DNA from: Saccharopolyspora flava
GTDB lineage: Bacteria; Actinomycetota; Actinomycetes; Mycobacteriales; Pseudonocardiaceae
Direction of reading: 5' to 3'
DNA: 64,000 nucleotides
Assembly: GCF_900116135.1 (NCBI RefSeq)
Contig: NZ_FOZX01000001.1
Span: 1 to 64,000, forward strand
Made by a program: the position numbers and the translations under genes
Notes under the pieces: generated by a model
What the model saw: only the letters and a program-made list of their open reading frames with translations
The model's database searches: none
What the model was told of the DNA's origin: nothing
In this document: positions 13,682 through 22,560 of the stretch, one piece after another
Layout: every line of letters starts with the position of its first letter
Position numbering within the stretch: position 1 is the stretch's first letter

Positions 13682-15244
13682 ACCGAGCCACCCGAGATCC
13701 CCGGACGTCGGCCTCGCCATCGACAGCCGGGACAGGGCGCGTGGCAGCCGCCAGCTCCGCAGCAGCCCGGCCGCCGGCCACCCCAGCCTCCCCGCGAGAA
13801 CCAGCCCCCGCGCGCTCCCGGGCAAGCACCGCGCGACCCCCGGCAGGCCCCGCCGCAACGTCCGGAGACGCAACGTCCGGAGACGCAGCGGCAGGAGACG
13901 CAGCGCGCACGCCCGCCGCGTCCCCAGCCCGCTCCCCCGGACCCCGCGCCGGAACCGCCGGAGGAACCGCGCTCCCACCACCGCCGCGAGGAACCCGCCG
14001 GACACGGCCACGGTCATGGCCACGGGCACACCCCGGCCGCGCCCGCGTCGAAGCAGGTCAAGCGGCTGCTGGCGTTCCTGCTGATCCCGTTCGCGGTCGC
14101 CGCCGTCGTCGGCATCGCCGTGCTCTACCCGTGGGGACACCACCAGAAGACCGGCGCCGACCTCGGGTTCGGGCAGTACCCGGTCAACGGCGAGGTCGTC
14201 GCCGCCCGGAGCGCCTCCTGCAACGAAGGCGAGTCCGGTTCGGACTGCGTCCAGCTCTCCGTGAAGATGCAGGACGGTCCCCGGCCGAACCAGACCATCG
14301 ACCAGCTCATGCCCACCGACCCGGGCACGCCGCGCTTCGCCGTCGGCGACCAGGTCGTGCTCTCCTACGCGGGCGACAACCCCGACGAACCGACGTCGTT
14401 CCAGGTCGTGGACTTCCAGCGCGGCACCCCGCTGATGGTGCTGGCGCTGGTGTTCGCCGCCGCCGTCCTCGTGCTCGGTCGCTGGCAGGGACTGGCCGCA
14501 CTCGTCGGCCTCGGGCTGAGCCTGGTGATGCTGGTCGGGTTCGTGCTGCCGGCGATCCTCGCCGGGCAGAACCCGCTGCTGGTAGCGGTCGTCGGTGCCG
14601 GGCTGATCATGTTCGTGGTGCTCTACCTGACCCACGGGTTCTCCGCGCGCACCTCCACCGCCGTGCTCGGCACGATGCTGAGCCTGGCGCTCATCGGGGG
14701 TCTGAGCACCGTCTTCTCCGCCGCCACCAGCCTGACCGGGCTCGACGAGGACACCTCCAGCCTGATGGGGGCGCTCGGCGCGCCCATCGACGCGCGCGGG
14801 CTGCTGCTGGCCGGGATCGTCATCGGCGCGCTCGGCGTCCTCGACGACGTCACCGTCACCCAGACCAGCGCCGTCTGGGAGCTCCGTGCCGCGAACCCGA
14901 CGCTGACCTGGCGGCAGCTCTACGGCGCGGGCCTGCGCATCGGCCGCGACCACGTGTCCTCGGCGGTCAACACCCTGGTGCTGGCCTACGCGGGTGCGGC
15001 GCTGCCGATGCTGCTGGCCTACACGCTGTCCGGCCGGACCTTCGGCGAGATCGTCAGCTCGCAGGCCGTGGCGCAGGAGGTCGTGCGCACCCTCGCCGGC
15101 AGCGTCGGCCTCGTCGCGGCCGTGCCCATCACCACCGCCATCGCCGCGCTGGTCGCCAGCCAGGAACCCGCCGGACGACCCGGCGAGGCCGGTGCGCCAC
15201 GGGCGAAGCGGCGCCGCAGCGCCGCGAGAACAGGTGGTGAATAG
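13679..15244 (+). CDS. YibE/F-family membrane protein with Pro/Gln/His-rich N-terminus
   Basis: 521 residues from GTG 13679. The first 130 residues are low-complexity: proline, arginine and glutamine rich, with RPETQ repeats near residue 62, then a GHGHGHGHGH run. TM1 is at about 126-150 (LLAFLLIPFAVAAVVGIAVLY). A roughly 100-residue beta-rich segment (GADLGFGQYPVNGEVV ... FAVGDQVVLSYAG) is probably extracytoplasmic. The conserved YibE/F domain of seven or so helices follows, including GFSARTSTAVLGTMLSLA, GVLDDVTVTQTSAV and GRDHVSSAVNTLVLAYAGAALP. YibE/F proteins are predicted permeases of unknown substrate. The His run suggests metal contact but this is inference. Confidence 0.85.
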   Translation: MTEPPEIPGRRPRHRQPGQGAWQPPAPQQPGRRPPQPPRENQPPRAPGQAPRDPRQAPPQRPETQRPETQRQETQRARPPRPQPAPPDPAPEPPEEPRSHHRREEPAGHGHGHGHGHTPAAPASKQVKRLLAFLLIPFAVAAVVGIAVLYPWGHHQKTGADLGFGQYPVNGEVVAARSASCNEGESGSDCVQLSVKMQDGPRPNQTIDQLMPTDPGTPRFAVGDQVVLSYAGDNPDEPTSFQVVDFQRGTPLMVLALVFAAAVLVLGRWQGLAALVGLGLSLVMLVGFVLPAILAGQNPLLVAVVGAGLIMFVVLYLTHGFSARTSTAVLGTMLSLALIGGLSTVFSAATSLTGLDEDTSSLMGALGAPIDARGLLLAGIVIGALGVLDDVTVTQTSAVWELRAANPTLTWRQLYGAGLRIGRDHVSSAVNTLVLAYAGAALPMLLAYTLSGRTFGEIVSSQAVAQEVVRTLAGSVGLVAAVPITTAIAALVASQEPAGRPGEAGAPRAKRRRSAARTGGE

Positions 15245-15282
15245 GGCTGCGCGACGGCCCCGAGCTGCCGCAGACTGACGGC

Positions 15283-15672
15283 ATGTCCACGCCGTTACCC
15301 GCGTTCGGCGACGTCCTGAGCGCGCCCGCCCGGGTCGTCGGCGGGCTGACGTCCCTCGGCGGAGCGGTGCTCCGCGAGGCGACGGCCGTCCTCGCCGCGA
15401 TCCACGCCCTGCCCCGCCTGGTGGTCGCCCTGGAGCGGCTCGGTCCGCTCGCCGACACGCTCGGCGAGACCCGCGACGCCCTGCGCGAGCTCGCCGACAG
15501 CGGCCACGACCTCGGGCCCACGACCGACCAGCTCCGCTTCCTGCACGAGCAGGTCGTCCAGCTGGCCTGCGACCTGCGTGCCCTCGAACCCGACGTCGAG
15601 AACCTCGGCAAGACCACGGCCCGGCTCGACCAGACCGCCACCCTGCTCATCGAAGCCCTCGACCGGGCCTGA
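15283..15672 (+). CDS. Hypothetical helical protein
   Basis: 129 residues, almost wholly helical. A mildly hydrophobic N-terminal third (APARVVGGLTSLGGAVLREA, VLAAIHALPRLVVALERL) is followed by a heptad-like C-terminal half (TTDQLRFLHEQVVQLACDLRALEPDVENL, in two parts), which suggests a coiled coil, possibly membrane-associated. No signal peptide or recognised family. Start is ATG 15283 with no clear ribosome-binding site, so it may be leaderless. It converges with the membrane protein gene at 15691. Confidence 0.65.
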   Translation: MSTPLPAFGDVLSAPARVVGGLTSLGGAVLREATAVLAAIHALPRLVVALERLGPLADTLGETRDALRELADSGHDLGPTTDQLRFLHEQVVQLACDLRALEPDVENLGKTTARLDQTATLLIEALDRA

Positions 15673-15690
15673 ACCGCGCTCCCGGCGAGG

Positions 15691-16323
15691 TCAGAGCGCG
15701 GCGACGAACTGGGCGACGGCCTCCGGTTGCAGCCGCTGCGCCATGCGGCCCTGCGGCGCCAGCGAGGCGAGCTGGTAGAGCGGCCGGTTCGGCGGGGCTT
15801 CGCCCCGGGCCTCGGCGCGGAGCTGGGCGACGACCAGCTGCGAGAGCACCAGGGCCCGGGTGTCGGCGTTGCCCGCGAGGACGTCGGCGAGGCGGCGCAG
15901 CGAGTAGACGCCCAGCTCACGACCGCCCGTCCCGGCGTACATGGCCAGCGCGACGCTGATCGCCTTGCCCTTCGGCGCGCCCCCGATGAGCACGTTGACG
16001 GTGCGCGCGCCGCGCATGTCGGTGACGAACAGCTCCAGCCGCGTCGCCGCGCGCACGTCGACCACCCGGCTGCCCAGGGCGCGCGCCACCACCTCGTGGC
16101 CGCGCAGCGTGATGGTCTTGCGCGACTCGGTCCAGGCCAGCAGCAGCAGCGGCACGGCCACGATCACCAGCGTCGTCAGGAACCCGACGGGCCCCGCGAA
16201 CAGGCTGACGACGCCGCCGAACGCGGCGGCCACGATGACCGCCGCGATCGCCACGTTGCGGGCCCGGACCCGCACGGTGCGCCGGTCCAGCAGGTCCAGC
16301 GGCACCGTCTCGACGTCGCTCAT
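15691..16323 (-). CDS. Conserved actinobacterial membrane protein, translationally coupled to hisS
   Basis: 210 residues. Two adjacent transmembrane helices at about residues 23-45 and 47-64 ([37 protein letters not shown]) precede a PH-like/YdbT-like beta region ([23 protein letters not shown]) and a helical C-terminus that is probably cytoplasmic. Function is unknown. Its ATG overlaps the hisS stop in an ATGA tetranucleotide (16320-16323), so it is almost certainly co-translated with hisS. Confidence 0.78.
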   Translation of the reverse strand: MSDVETVPLDLLDRRTVRVRARNVAIAAVIVAAAFGGVVSLFAGPVGFLTTLVIVAVPLLLLAWTESRKTITLRGHEVVARALGSRVVDVRAATRLELFVTDMRGARTVNVLIGGAPKGKAISVALAMYAGTGGRELGVYSLRRLADVLAGNADTRALVLSQLVVAQLRAEARGEAPPNRPLYQLASLAPQGRMAQRLQPEAVAQFVAAL

Positions 16324-17588
16324 CGGCTCTCCGCGACCGCCGCGCGCACCTCGTCGACCAGCGATTCCAGCGACACCGCGCGCTGCTCGCCGGTGGCCAG
16401 CTCCTTGAGCTGGGCGCTGCCCGACTCCAGGTCGCGCTCGCCCAGGACCAGCGCGAACCGGGCGCCCGAGCGGTCGGCGGCCTTCATCGCACCCTTGAGG
16501 CCCTTGCCGCCGTAGGCGAGGTCGACGCGCACGCCGTGCGCCCGCAGCCCACCGGCCGCGGCGACCAGCCTGGTCTTGGCGGTCTCGCCCATCGGCACGC
16601 AGTAGACGTCGCAGCGCGCCAGGTCACCGACCGACAGGCCCTCGGCCTGGCAGGCCAGCAGCGTGCGGTCCACGCCGAGCCCGAACCCGATGCCCGACAG
16701 CTCCTGACCGCCGAGCTCGGCCATCAGCCCGTCGTAGCGGCCACCGCCGCCGATGCCGGACTGCGCGCCGAGCCCGTCGTGAACGAACTCGAAGGTCGTC
16801 TTCGTGTAGTAGTCGAGGCCGCGCACCAGCCGCGGGTTCTCCACGAACGCCACGCCCAGGTCCACCAGGTGCGCCTTGACCGCCTCGTAGTGCTCCTTGG
16901 CCTCGGTCGAGAGGTGATCGACCATCAGCGGCGCGTCGGCGACCATCTCGCGGACCTCGGGCCGCTTGTCGTCGAGCACCCGCAGCGGGTTGAGCTCGGC
17001 GCGGCGCTGGGTGTCCTCGTCCAGCGGCAGCCCGCGCAGGAACTCCTGCAGCTTCGCCCGGTACGCCGGGCGGCAGGTGTTGTCGCCCAGCGAGGTCAGC
17101 TCGATGCGGTGCCCGGTCAGGCCCAGCCGCCGGTAGCCCTCGTCGGCGATGGCGATGACCTCGGCGTCCAGCGCCGGGTCGTCCACGCCGATCGCCTCGA
17201 CCCCGACCTGCTGCAGCTGCCGGTAGCGACCGGCCTGCGGGCGCTCGTAGCGGAAGAACGCGCCGCTGTAGTACAGCTTCACCGGCAGCTGGCCCCGGTC
17301 GAGACCGTTCTCGATGACCGAGCGCATGACACCGGCCGTGCCCTCCGGCCGCAGCGTCACCGACCGGCCGCCGCGGTCGGCGAAGGTGTACATCTCCTTG
17401 CTGACCACGTCGGTCGACTCGCCGACACCGCGGGCGAACAGCGAGGTGTCCTCGAACAACGGCAGCTCGATGTAGCCGTACCCGGCGCGGCGGGCGGCGT
17501 CGGCCAGGGTCTCGCGGACGGCGAGGAAGCCCGCCGAATCCGGCGGGAAGTACTCCGGGATGCCCTTGGGGGCGTTGAACGTGCTCAT
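16320..17588 (-). CDS. hisS: Histidyl-tRNA synthetase
   Basis: 422-residue class II synthetase that charges tRNA-His. Motif 1 lies in the N-terminal [20 protein letters not shown] region; motif 2 is [24 protein letters not shown] (seen as [13 protein letters not shown] and following); the histidine-binding motifs are [12 protein letters not shown] and GGGRYDGL; motif 3 is [14 protein letters not shown]. The C-terminal anticodon-binding domain ([17 protein letters not shown] onward) is complete. It lies 21 bp downstream of the MBL-fold gene and overlaps the next gene by 4 bp, giving a three-gene operon. Confidence 0.97.
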   Translation of the reverse strand: MSTFNAPKGIPEYFPPDSAGFLAVRETLADAARRAGYGYIELPLFEDTSLFARGVGESTDVVSKEMYTFADRGGRSVTLRPEGTAGVMRSVIENGLDRGQLPVKLYYSGAFFRYERPQAGRYRQLQQVGVEAIGVDDPALDAEVIAIADEGYRRLGLTGHRIELTSLGDNTCRPAYRAKLQEFLRGLPLDEDTQRRAELNPLRVLDDKRPEVREMVADAPLMVDHLSTEAKEHYEAVKAHLVDLGVAFVENPRLVRGLDYYTKTTFEFVHDGLGAQSGIGGGGRYDGLMAELGGQELSGIGFGLGVDRTLLACQAEGLSVGDLARCDVYCVPMGETAKTRLVAAAGGLRAHGVRVDLAYGGKGLKGAMKAADRSGARFALVLGERDLESGSAQLKELATGEQRAVSLESLVDEVRAAVAESR

Positions 17589-17609
17589 CTGATGTGCGAT
17601 TCGTCCTCG

Positions 17610-18293
17610 TCAGTGGGAAGCGCCGGGCGCGGGGAGTTCCTGCAGGAACGGGTTGCCCGCGCGCTCGCGCCCGATGGTGGTGGTGGGTCCGTGGCCCGGC
17701 AGCACGACGGTCTCGTCGTCCAGCGGCAGCACCTTGGTGCTCAGCGACTCGAGCATCCGGCCGTGGTCGCCGCCGGGCAGATCGGTGCGCCCGATGGCGC
17801 CGGCGAAGAGGGTGTCGCCGGACAGCACGAGCCGCCCGCCCTCCTCGGTGCCGACGCCGAACAGCACCGACCCGCCGGTATGGCCCGGGGTGTGGGTGAC
17901 CTCGAAGCTCAGCCCGGCCAGCTCCAGCACATCGCCCTCGGCGATCTCGCGGACCTCGGCCGGTTCGGAACCGGTCATGCCGTCGCCGAACAGCTGGCGG
18001 CCCGCGGGCCCCAGCGCCGCGCCCGGGTCGGCGAGCATGAACCGGTCGTCCGGGTGGATGTGGGCGGGCACGTCGTGCTCGGCGCAGATCGTCGCGGCCG
18101 AGAGCACGTGGTCGAAGTGCCCGTGGGTGAGCAGCACCGCGGCGGGCGTGAGCCGGTGCTTGGCCAGCTGCTCGTTCAGCGGCTCGACGGCATCCTGACC
18201 TGGGTCGACGACCACGCACGGCTCGCCCTCGCCGCGCGCGAGCACGTAGCAGTTCGCCTGCAGCGGTCCGACCGGGAACCCGAGGACAAGCAC
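17610..18293 (-). CDS. MBL-fold hydrolase (glyoxalase II-like)
   Basis: 227-residue metallo-beta-lactamase-fold enzyme, related to hydroxyacylglutathione hydrolases. The di-metal motif is H57-x-H59-x-D61-H62 (LLTHGHFDH), with further ligands in TPGHTGGS, SGDTLF and LPGHGP. Actinobacteria lack glutathione, so the substrate is probably another thioester. It is the Rv2581c equivalent beside hisS. Start is ATG 18293; the 157-bp gap to the divergent cyclophilin gene holds promoters for both. Confidence 0.88.
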   Translation of the reverse strand: MLVLGFPVGPLQANCYVLARGEGEPCVVVDPGQDAVEPLNEQLAKHRLTPAAVLLTHGHFDHVLSAATICAEHDVPAHIHPDDRFMLADPGAALGPAGRQLFGDGMTGSEPAEVREIAEGDVLELAGLSFEVTHTPGHTGGSVLFGVGTEEGGRLVLSGDTLFAGAIGRTDLPGGDHGRMLESLSTKVLPLDDETVVLPGHGPTTTIGRERAGNPFLQELPAPGASH

Positions 18294-18450
18294 GTCAGAT
18301 GGGCCTTTCGTCGAGGATGGGCGAACCCCAGGTTATCGTCCGCCGCCGATCCGCCTGCGCACACCGGCGTGGGCTCTCAGGAAGCGCTCCCGGGGCACCT
18401 CATAAACTCGCCGGACAACATCAGATCATGAAGTGCGGGGAGGGGAGCAA

Positions 18451-19278
18451 GTGCCCAGCAACGAGCAGCGGCGGCAAGCGGCCAAGCGCAAGCTCGAGCG
18501 CCAGATGGAGCGGCGCGAGCAGCAGGCCAAGCGACGCCGGGTGATCACCATCGGAGTGACGATCGTCGTGGTCGTCGCGGTCGTGATCGGGGTCTTCTAC
18601 TTCAGCCGCAGCGGCGACGAGCCCGCAGCTCAGCAGCCGCCGCAGCCGCAGGTCAACATCCCCACCGAGCTCGCCCCGCCGCCCGCGCGCCCGGCGCCGC
18701 TGGCCGACCCGGTCTCGTGCACCTACCGCCCGGACGGCCAGGCCAGCAAGCCGGTGCAGCCGCCGGCCAACGGCGAGGTCACCTCGAAGGGCACCGTGCA
18801 GGCCACCATCGACACCAACCAGGGCGCCATCCCGCTGACCCTGGACCGGTCGCTGGCGCCGTGCACCGTCAACAGCTTCATCAGCCTGGCCAAGCAGTCG
18901 TTCTACGACGGGACGAACTGCCACCGGATCAGCACCGAGGGCCTGCAGATGCTGCAGTGCGGTGACCCGACCGGGCAGGGCTCCGGCGGTCCCGGCTACG
19001 CCTTCGACGACGAGACGTTCCCGGAGCTGAAGTACGGCCGCGGCTACCTGGCGATGGCGAACTCGGGTCCGAACACCAACGGCAGCCAGTTCTTCATGGT
19101 CTTCGGCGACGCGCAGCTCTCGCCGGACTACACGGTCTTCGGCACGATCTCGCCGGAGGGCCTGAAGGTCATCGACGACGTCGCCCGCGCGGGCCACGAC
19201 GGCGCCTTCGACTCCTCCGCCGGCGGCGGCCACCCCAACAAGAAGGTCACCTTCAACAAGATCACCGTCCAAGCCTGA
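18451..19278 (+). CDS. Membrane-anchored cyclophilin-type peptidyl-prolyl isomerase
   Basis: 275 residues from GTG 18451, with GGGGAGGGGAG upstream. A basic, helical cytoplasmic N-terminus (RRQAAKRKLERQMERREQ) precedes one transmembrane helix (VITIGVTIVVVVAVVIGVFYF, about 32-52), a proline-rich linker, and the cyclophilin domain outside the membrane. Catalytic positions are visible: NCHRIS (the Arg of the active site), MLQCGD, GSQFFMVF. It catalyses prolyl isomerisation, probably helping to fold exported proteins. Position next to rel matches Rv2582 in M. tuberculosis. A strong bidirectional terminator follows. Confidence 0.9.
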   Translation: MPSNEQRRQAAKRKLERQMERREQQAKRRRVITIGVTIVVVVAVVIGVFYFSRSGDEPAAQQPPQPQVNIPTELAPPPARPAPLADPVSCTYRPDGQASKPVQPPANGEVTSKGTVQATIDTNQGAIPLTLDRSLAPCTVNSFISLAKQSFYDGTNCHRISTEGLQMLQCGDPTGQGSGGPGYAFDDETFPELKYGRGYLAMANSGPNTNGSQFFMVFGDAQLSPDYTVFGTISPEGLKVIDDVARAGHDGAFDSSAGGGHPNKKVTFNKITVQA

Positions 19279-19283
19279 CCCGC

Positions 19284-19321
19284 CACGCGGACCCGGCACG
19301 CGGACCCGGCACGCGGACCCG
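19284..19321. repeat. Three tandem copies of a 13-bp unit
   Basis: CACGCGGACCCGG repeated three times head to tail, directly after the cyclophilin stop and before the terminator. Probably slippage-derived spacer. Confidence 0.8.
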
Positions 19322-19358
19322 AAAAGGGGCATCGTTCACCCGAACGATGCCCCTTTTC
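19321..19358. terminator. Bidirectional terminator between cyclophilin and rel
   Basis: A perfect 17-bp stem (19321-19337 with 19342-19358) and a 4-base loop. GAAAA/TTTTC at the stem ends gives T-runs on both strands, so it should end transcription from either side. Confidence 0.88.
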
Positions 19359-19377
19359 CCTGCTCACACACCCGCGG

Positions 19378-19473
19378 GACAAATACCGCAGGATTCGTCG
19401 GGTCAAAAACTGCGGTATTCGACCGGTCGAATACCGCAGTTTTTGACCGGTCGAATACCGGGGTATTTGACCG
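19378..19473. repeat. Array A: four 24-bp near-palindromic units
   Basis: Four contiguous 24-bp units at 19378, 19402, 19426 and 19450. Each unit follows half-site GTCRAAWACYG and partner SRGKWTTYGWCSG. Units 2 and 3 are perfect reverse complements of each other, so 19402-19449 is a 48-bp inverted repeat. The same unit length recurs at 40247, 45299 and 60807. It lies between the convergent cyclophilin and rel genes. Confidence 0.85.
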
Positions 19474-19488
19474 CGGGGTGAGGGTGGG

Positions 19489-21801
19489 TCAGGCGGCGGA
19501 GGTGACTCGGTAGACGTCGTAGACGCCTTCGATGTTGCGGACCGCCTTGAGGACGTGGCCGAGGTGCTTGGGGTCGCCCATCTCGAAGGAGAAGCGGCTG
19601 ACCGCGACCCGGTCCTTGGAGGTGGTGACCGAGGCCGAGAGGATGTTGACCCGCTCGTCGGCGAGGACCTTGGTGACGTCCGACAGCAGGCGGTGCCGGT
19701 CCAGGGCCTCGACCTGGATGGCGACCAGGAACACCGAGGACGACGACGGCGCCCAGTGCACCTCGACCAGCCGCTCCGGCGTCTTGCGCAGGTCGTCGGC
19801 GTTGGTGCAGTCGGTGCGGTGCACGCTGACCCAGCCGCCGCGGGTCACGAAGCCCAGGATCTCGTCGCCCGGGACCGGGGTGCAGCAGCGGGCCAGCTTC
19901 GCCCACACGTCCCCGGCGTCCTTGACGACCACGCCCGAATCGCCGCTGCTGCGCCGCTTCCCGGCACCCTCCAGCGTGGACGGCGTGGAGCGCTCGGCGA
20001 TCTGGTCGGCGGCCTGCTCCGGCCCGCCGATGTGCTGCACCAGCTGCTGCACCAGGTGCTGCGCGGAGAGCTGCTTCTCCCCCACCGCCGCGTACAGGGC
20101 GGTGACGTCGACGTAGTGCAGCTCGCGGGCCACCGCTCCCAGCGCCTCGGCGGAGACGAGCCGCTGCACCGGCAGCCCGAGCCGCCGGATCTCCTTGGTG
20201 ATGAGCTCCTTGCCGGACTCGATGGCCTCTTCGCGGCGCTCCTTGGCGAACCACTGCTTGATCTTCGCCTTGGCGCGCGGCGAGGCGACGAACGACAGCC
20301 AGTCGCGGCTCGGTCCCGACCCCTCCGCCTTGGAGGTGAAGATCTCGACGACCTCGCCGTTCTCCAGCTTGCGCTCCAGCGCCACCAGCCGGCCGTTGAC
20401 CCGCGAGCCGATGCAGCGGTGCCCGACCTCGGTGTGCACGGCGTAGGCGAAGTCCACCGGCGTGGACCCGGACGGCAGCGTGATCACGTCGCCCTTGGGG
20501 GTGAACACGAAGATCTCGCGGGTCGCCAGGTCGTAGCGCAGCGACTCCAGGAACTCGCCCGGGTCGGCGGCCTCGCGCTGCCAGTCGAGGAGCTGGCGCA
20601 TCCAGGCCATCTCGTCGACCTCGACGCCGCCGCCGCTGTTGCGGCCCTTGGTCTCCTTGTAGCGCCAGTGCGCGGCGATGCCGTACTCGGCGGTGCGGTG
20701 CATCTCGTGGGTGCGGATCTGCACTTCGAGCGGCTTGCCCTCGGGACCGATGACCGTGGTGTGCAGCGACTGGTAGACGCCGAAGCGCGGCTGGGCGATG
20801 TAGTCCTTGAAGCGGCCGGGCATCGGCTGCCACAGCGCGTGCACCACGCCCATCGCCGCGTAGCAGTCGCGGATCTCGTCGACCAGGATCCGCACGCCCA
20901 CCAGGTCGTGGATGTCGTCGAAGTCGCGACCGCGGACGATCATCTTCTGGTGGATCGAGTAGTAGTGCTTCGGCCTGCCCTCGACCTTGGCGGCCAGCCG
21001 GGCGGCGTCGAGCTGCGTGGACAGCTCGTCGATCACGGTGCGCAGGTAGGTGTCGCGGGAGGGCGCGCGGTTGGCGACCAGGCGCACGATCTCGTCGTAC
21101 TTCTTGGGCTGAAGGATGGCGAAGGCCAGGTCCTCCAGCTCCCACTTGATCGTGGCCATCCCGAGCCGGTGCGCCAGCGGGGCCAGCACCTCCAGCGTCT
21201 CGCGGGCCTTGCGGGCCTGCTTCTCCGGCGGCAGGAAGCGCATGGTGCGCATGTTGTGCAGCCGGTCCGACAGCTTGATCACCAGCACCCGGGGGTCCCG
21301 GGCCATCGCGATGATCATCTTGCGGATGGTCTCGGCCTCCGCCGCCGCGCCCAGCTTGACCTTGTCCAGCTTGGTGACGCCGTCGACCAGGTGCGACACC
21401 TCGTCGCCGAAGTCCGCGCCGAGCCGCTCCAGCGAGTACTCGGTGTCCTCGACGGTGTCGTGCAGCAGGCCCGCCACCAGCGTCGTGGTGTCCATGCCCA
21501 GCTCGGCGAGGATCGTGGCCACCGCGAGCGGGTGCGTGATGTACGGGTCGCCCGACTTGCGCTTCTGGCTGCGGTGCTTCTCCTCGGCCACGTCGTAGGC
21601 GCGCTGCAGCAGCGCCAGGTCGGCCTGCGGGTGCAGCTCGCGGTGAACCGCCGCCAACGGCTCCAGAACCTGTTTGACCTGGGCGGCGCGCTGGGCGGTG
21701 ATCCTCCTGGCCAGTCTGGCGCGCACTCGGCGCGTGGCCGAGGTCGCACGCGGCTCGGCGACCGGATCGGTCGCCGAAGGAGAATCAACGTGGTGGCTCA
21801 C
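19489..21801 (-). CDS. relA: Bifunctional (p)ppGpp synthetase/hydrolase Rel
   Basis: 770 residues with the full long-RSH layout: HD hydrolase domain (H90 in YITHPL, H114-D115 in LLHDTVEDT), synthetase domain at about 275-385 ([37 protein letters not shown]), TGS domain ([20 protein letters not shown]), zinc-finger/helical region ([13 protein letters not shown]) and a C-terminal ACT domain. It makes the alarmone from ATP and GTP/GDP on starved ribosomes and degrades it otherwise. Hydrolase and synthetase motifs both look intact. It lies 201 bp downstream of apt in the same direction. The promoter is probably in that gap. Confidence 0.97.
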   Translation of the reverse strand: MSHHVDSPSATDPVAEPRATSATRRVRARLARRITAQRAAQVKQVLEPLAAVHRELHPQADLALLQRAYDVAEEKHRSQKRKSGDPYITHPLAVATILAELGMDTTTLVAGLLHDTVEDTEYSLERLGADFGDEVSHLVDGVTKLDKVKLGAAAEAETIRKMIIAMARDPRVLVIKLSDRLHNMRTMRFLPPEKQARKARETLEVLAPLAHRLGMATIKWELEDLAFAILQPKKYDEIVRLVANRAPSRDTYLRTVIDELSTQLDAARLAAKVEGRPKHYYSIHQKMIVRGRDFDDIHDLVGVRILVDEIRDCYAAMGVVHALWQPMPGRFKDYIAQPRFGVYQSLHTTVIGPEGKPLEVQIRTHEMHRTAEYGIAAHWRYKETKGRNSGGGVEVDEMAWMRQLLDWQREAADPGEFLESLRYDLATREIFVFTPKGDVITLPSGSTPVDFAYAVHTEVGHRCIGSRVNGRLVALERKLENGEVVEIFTSKAEGSGPSRDWLSFVASPRAKAKIKQWFAKERREEAIESGKELITKEIRRLGLPVQRLVSAEALGAVARELHYVDVTALYAAVGEKQLSAQHLVQQLVQHIGGPEQAADQIAERSTPSTLEGAGKRRSSGDSGVVVKDAGDVWAKLARCCTPVPGDEILGFVTRGGWVSVHRTDCTNADDLRKTPERLVEVHWAPSSSSVFLVAIQVEALDRHRLLSDVTKVLADERVNILSASVTTSKDRVAVSRFSFEMGDPKHLGHVLKAVRNIEGVYDVYRVTSAA

Positions 21802-22002
21802 CGCACGCTCCCGGGCTCAGGCGTTGCTCAATCCCAGGTCCGGGGGACCCGGACACTGAGAATAACGCCGACGGGTCGACGACCCATCCCTGGTGTGGTC
21901 GTCGATACGCCCAACGGTCACCTCCTGCAGTCGAGATGACCTTGGAACTTCGGTCGAACCGATCACCGACCGCGGTGGCGCTGCCGCGGAGCAGCGCCAC
22001 CA

Positions 22003-22560
22003 TCAGGACCGCAGCAGGGCTCGGACGTGCTCGCCGACGATCTTGTCGCGGCCCTCCAGGGCCGTCAGCTCCATGACCACGGTGGCCGCGGCGACCTCGG
22101 CGCCCGCCTGGCGGATCAACCGGCAGGCAGCACCCAGGGTACCCCCGGTGGCCAGCACGTCGTCGACGACGAGCACGCGCTGACCTGCGCGAAGGGTGTC
22201 GGCGGGCAGCTCCAGGGTCGCCCGGCCGTACTCGAGCTCGTACTCGATCCGGTCGGCGACCTCCGGCAGCTTGCCGGGCTTGCGCAGGCCGATCACGCCG
22301 GTGCCGAAGGCCTGGGCGACCGCCGCGCCGAGCAGGAAGCCCCTGGCCTCCACCCCGGCGACGACGTCGAACTCCAGGCCGCGACCCAGCGCGTCGGTGA
22401 TCGCCCGCAGCGCGGCCGGGTCGGCCAGCATCGGGCTGATGTCGCGGAACAGCACGCCCGGCTCCGGGAAGTCGGGGACCTCCCGGATCAGGCGCACCGA
22501 CTCCTTGAGCGCGACATCATCGCCGTCGACGACCTCGACGGCGGCGTTCTCCTCGGACAT
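22003..22560 (-). CDS. apt: Adenine phosphoribosyltransferase
   Basis: 185-residue type I PRTase converting adenine and PRPP to AMP. The PRPP-binding loop is VLVVDDVLATGGTL; GVEARGFLLGAAVA and RKPGKLP are the other conserved Apt segments. The start ATG (22560) shares one base with the secF stop in TGATG, so it is translated by coupling at the end of the secDF operon. This apt-rel proximity is conserved in actinobacteria and links purine salvage and alarmone supply. Confidence 0.95.
   Translation of the reverse strand: MSEENAAVEVVDGDDVALKESVRLIREVPDFPEPGVLFRDISPMLADPAALRAITDALGRGLEFDVVAGVEARGFLLGAAVAQAFGTGVIGLRKPGKLPEVADRIEYELEYGRATLELPADTLRAGQRVLVVDDVLATGGTLGAACRLIRQAGAEVAAATVVMELTALEGRDKIVGEHVRALLRS

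Noticed and set aside
19555-21939. A 794-codon plus-strand frame opposite rel
   Set aside because: Antisense shadow of rel, caused by GC-rich third positions. Composition is Arg/His/Asp/Leu-rich with no domain.
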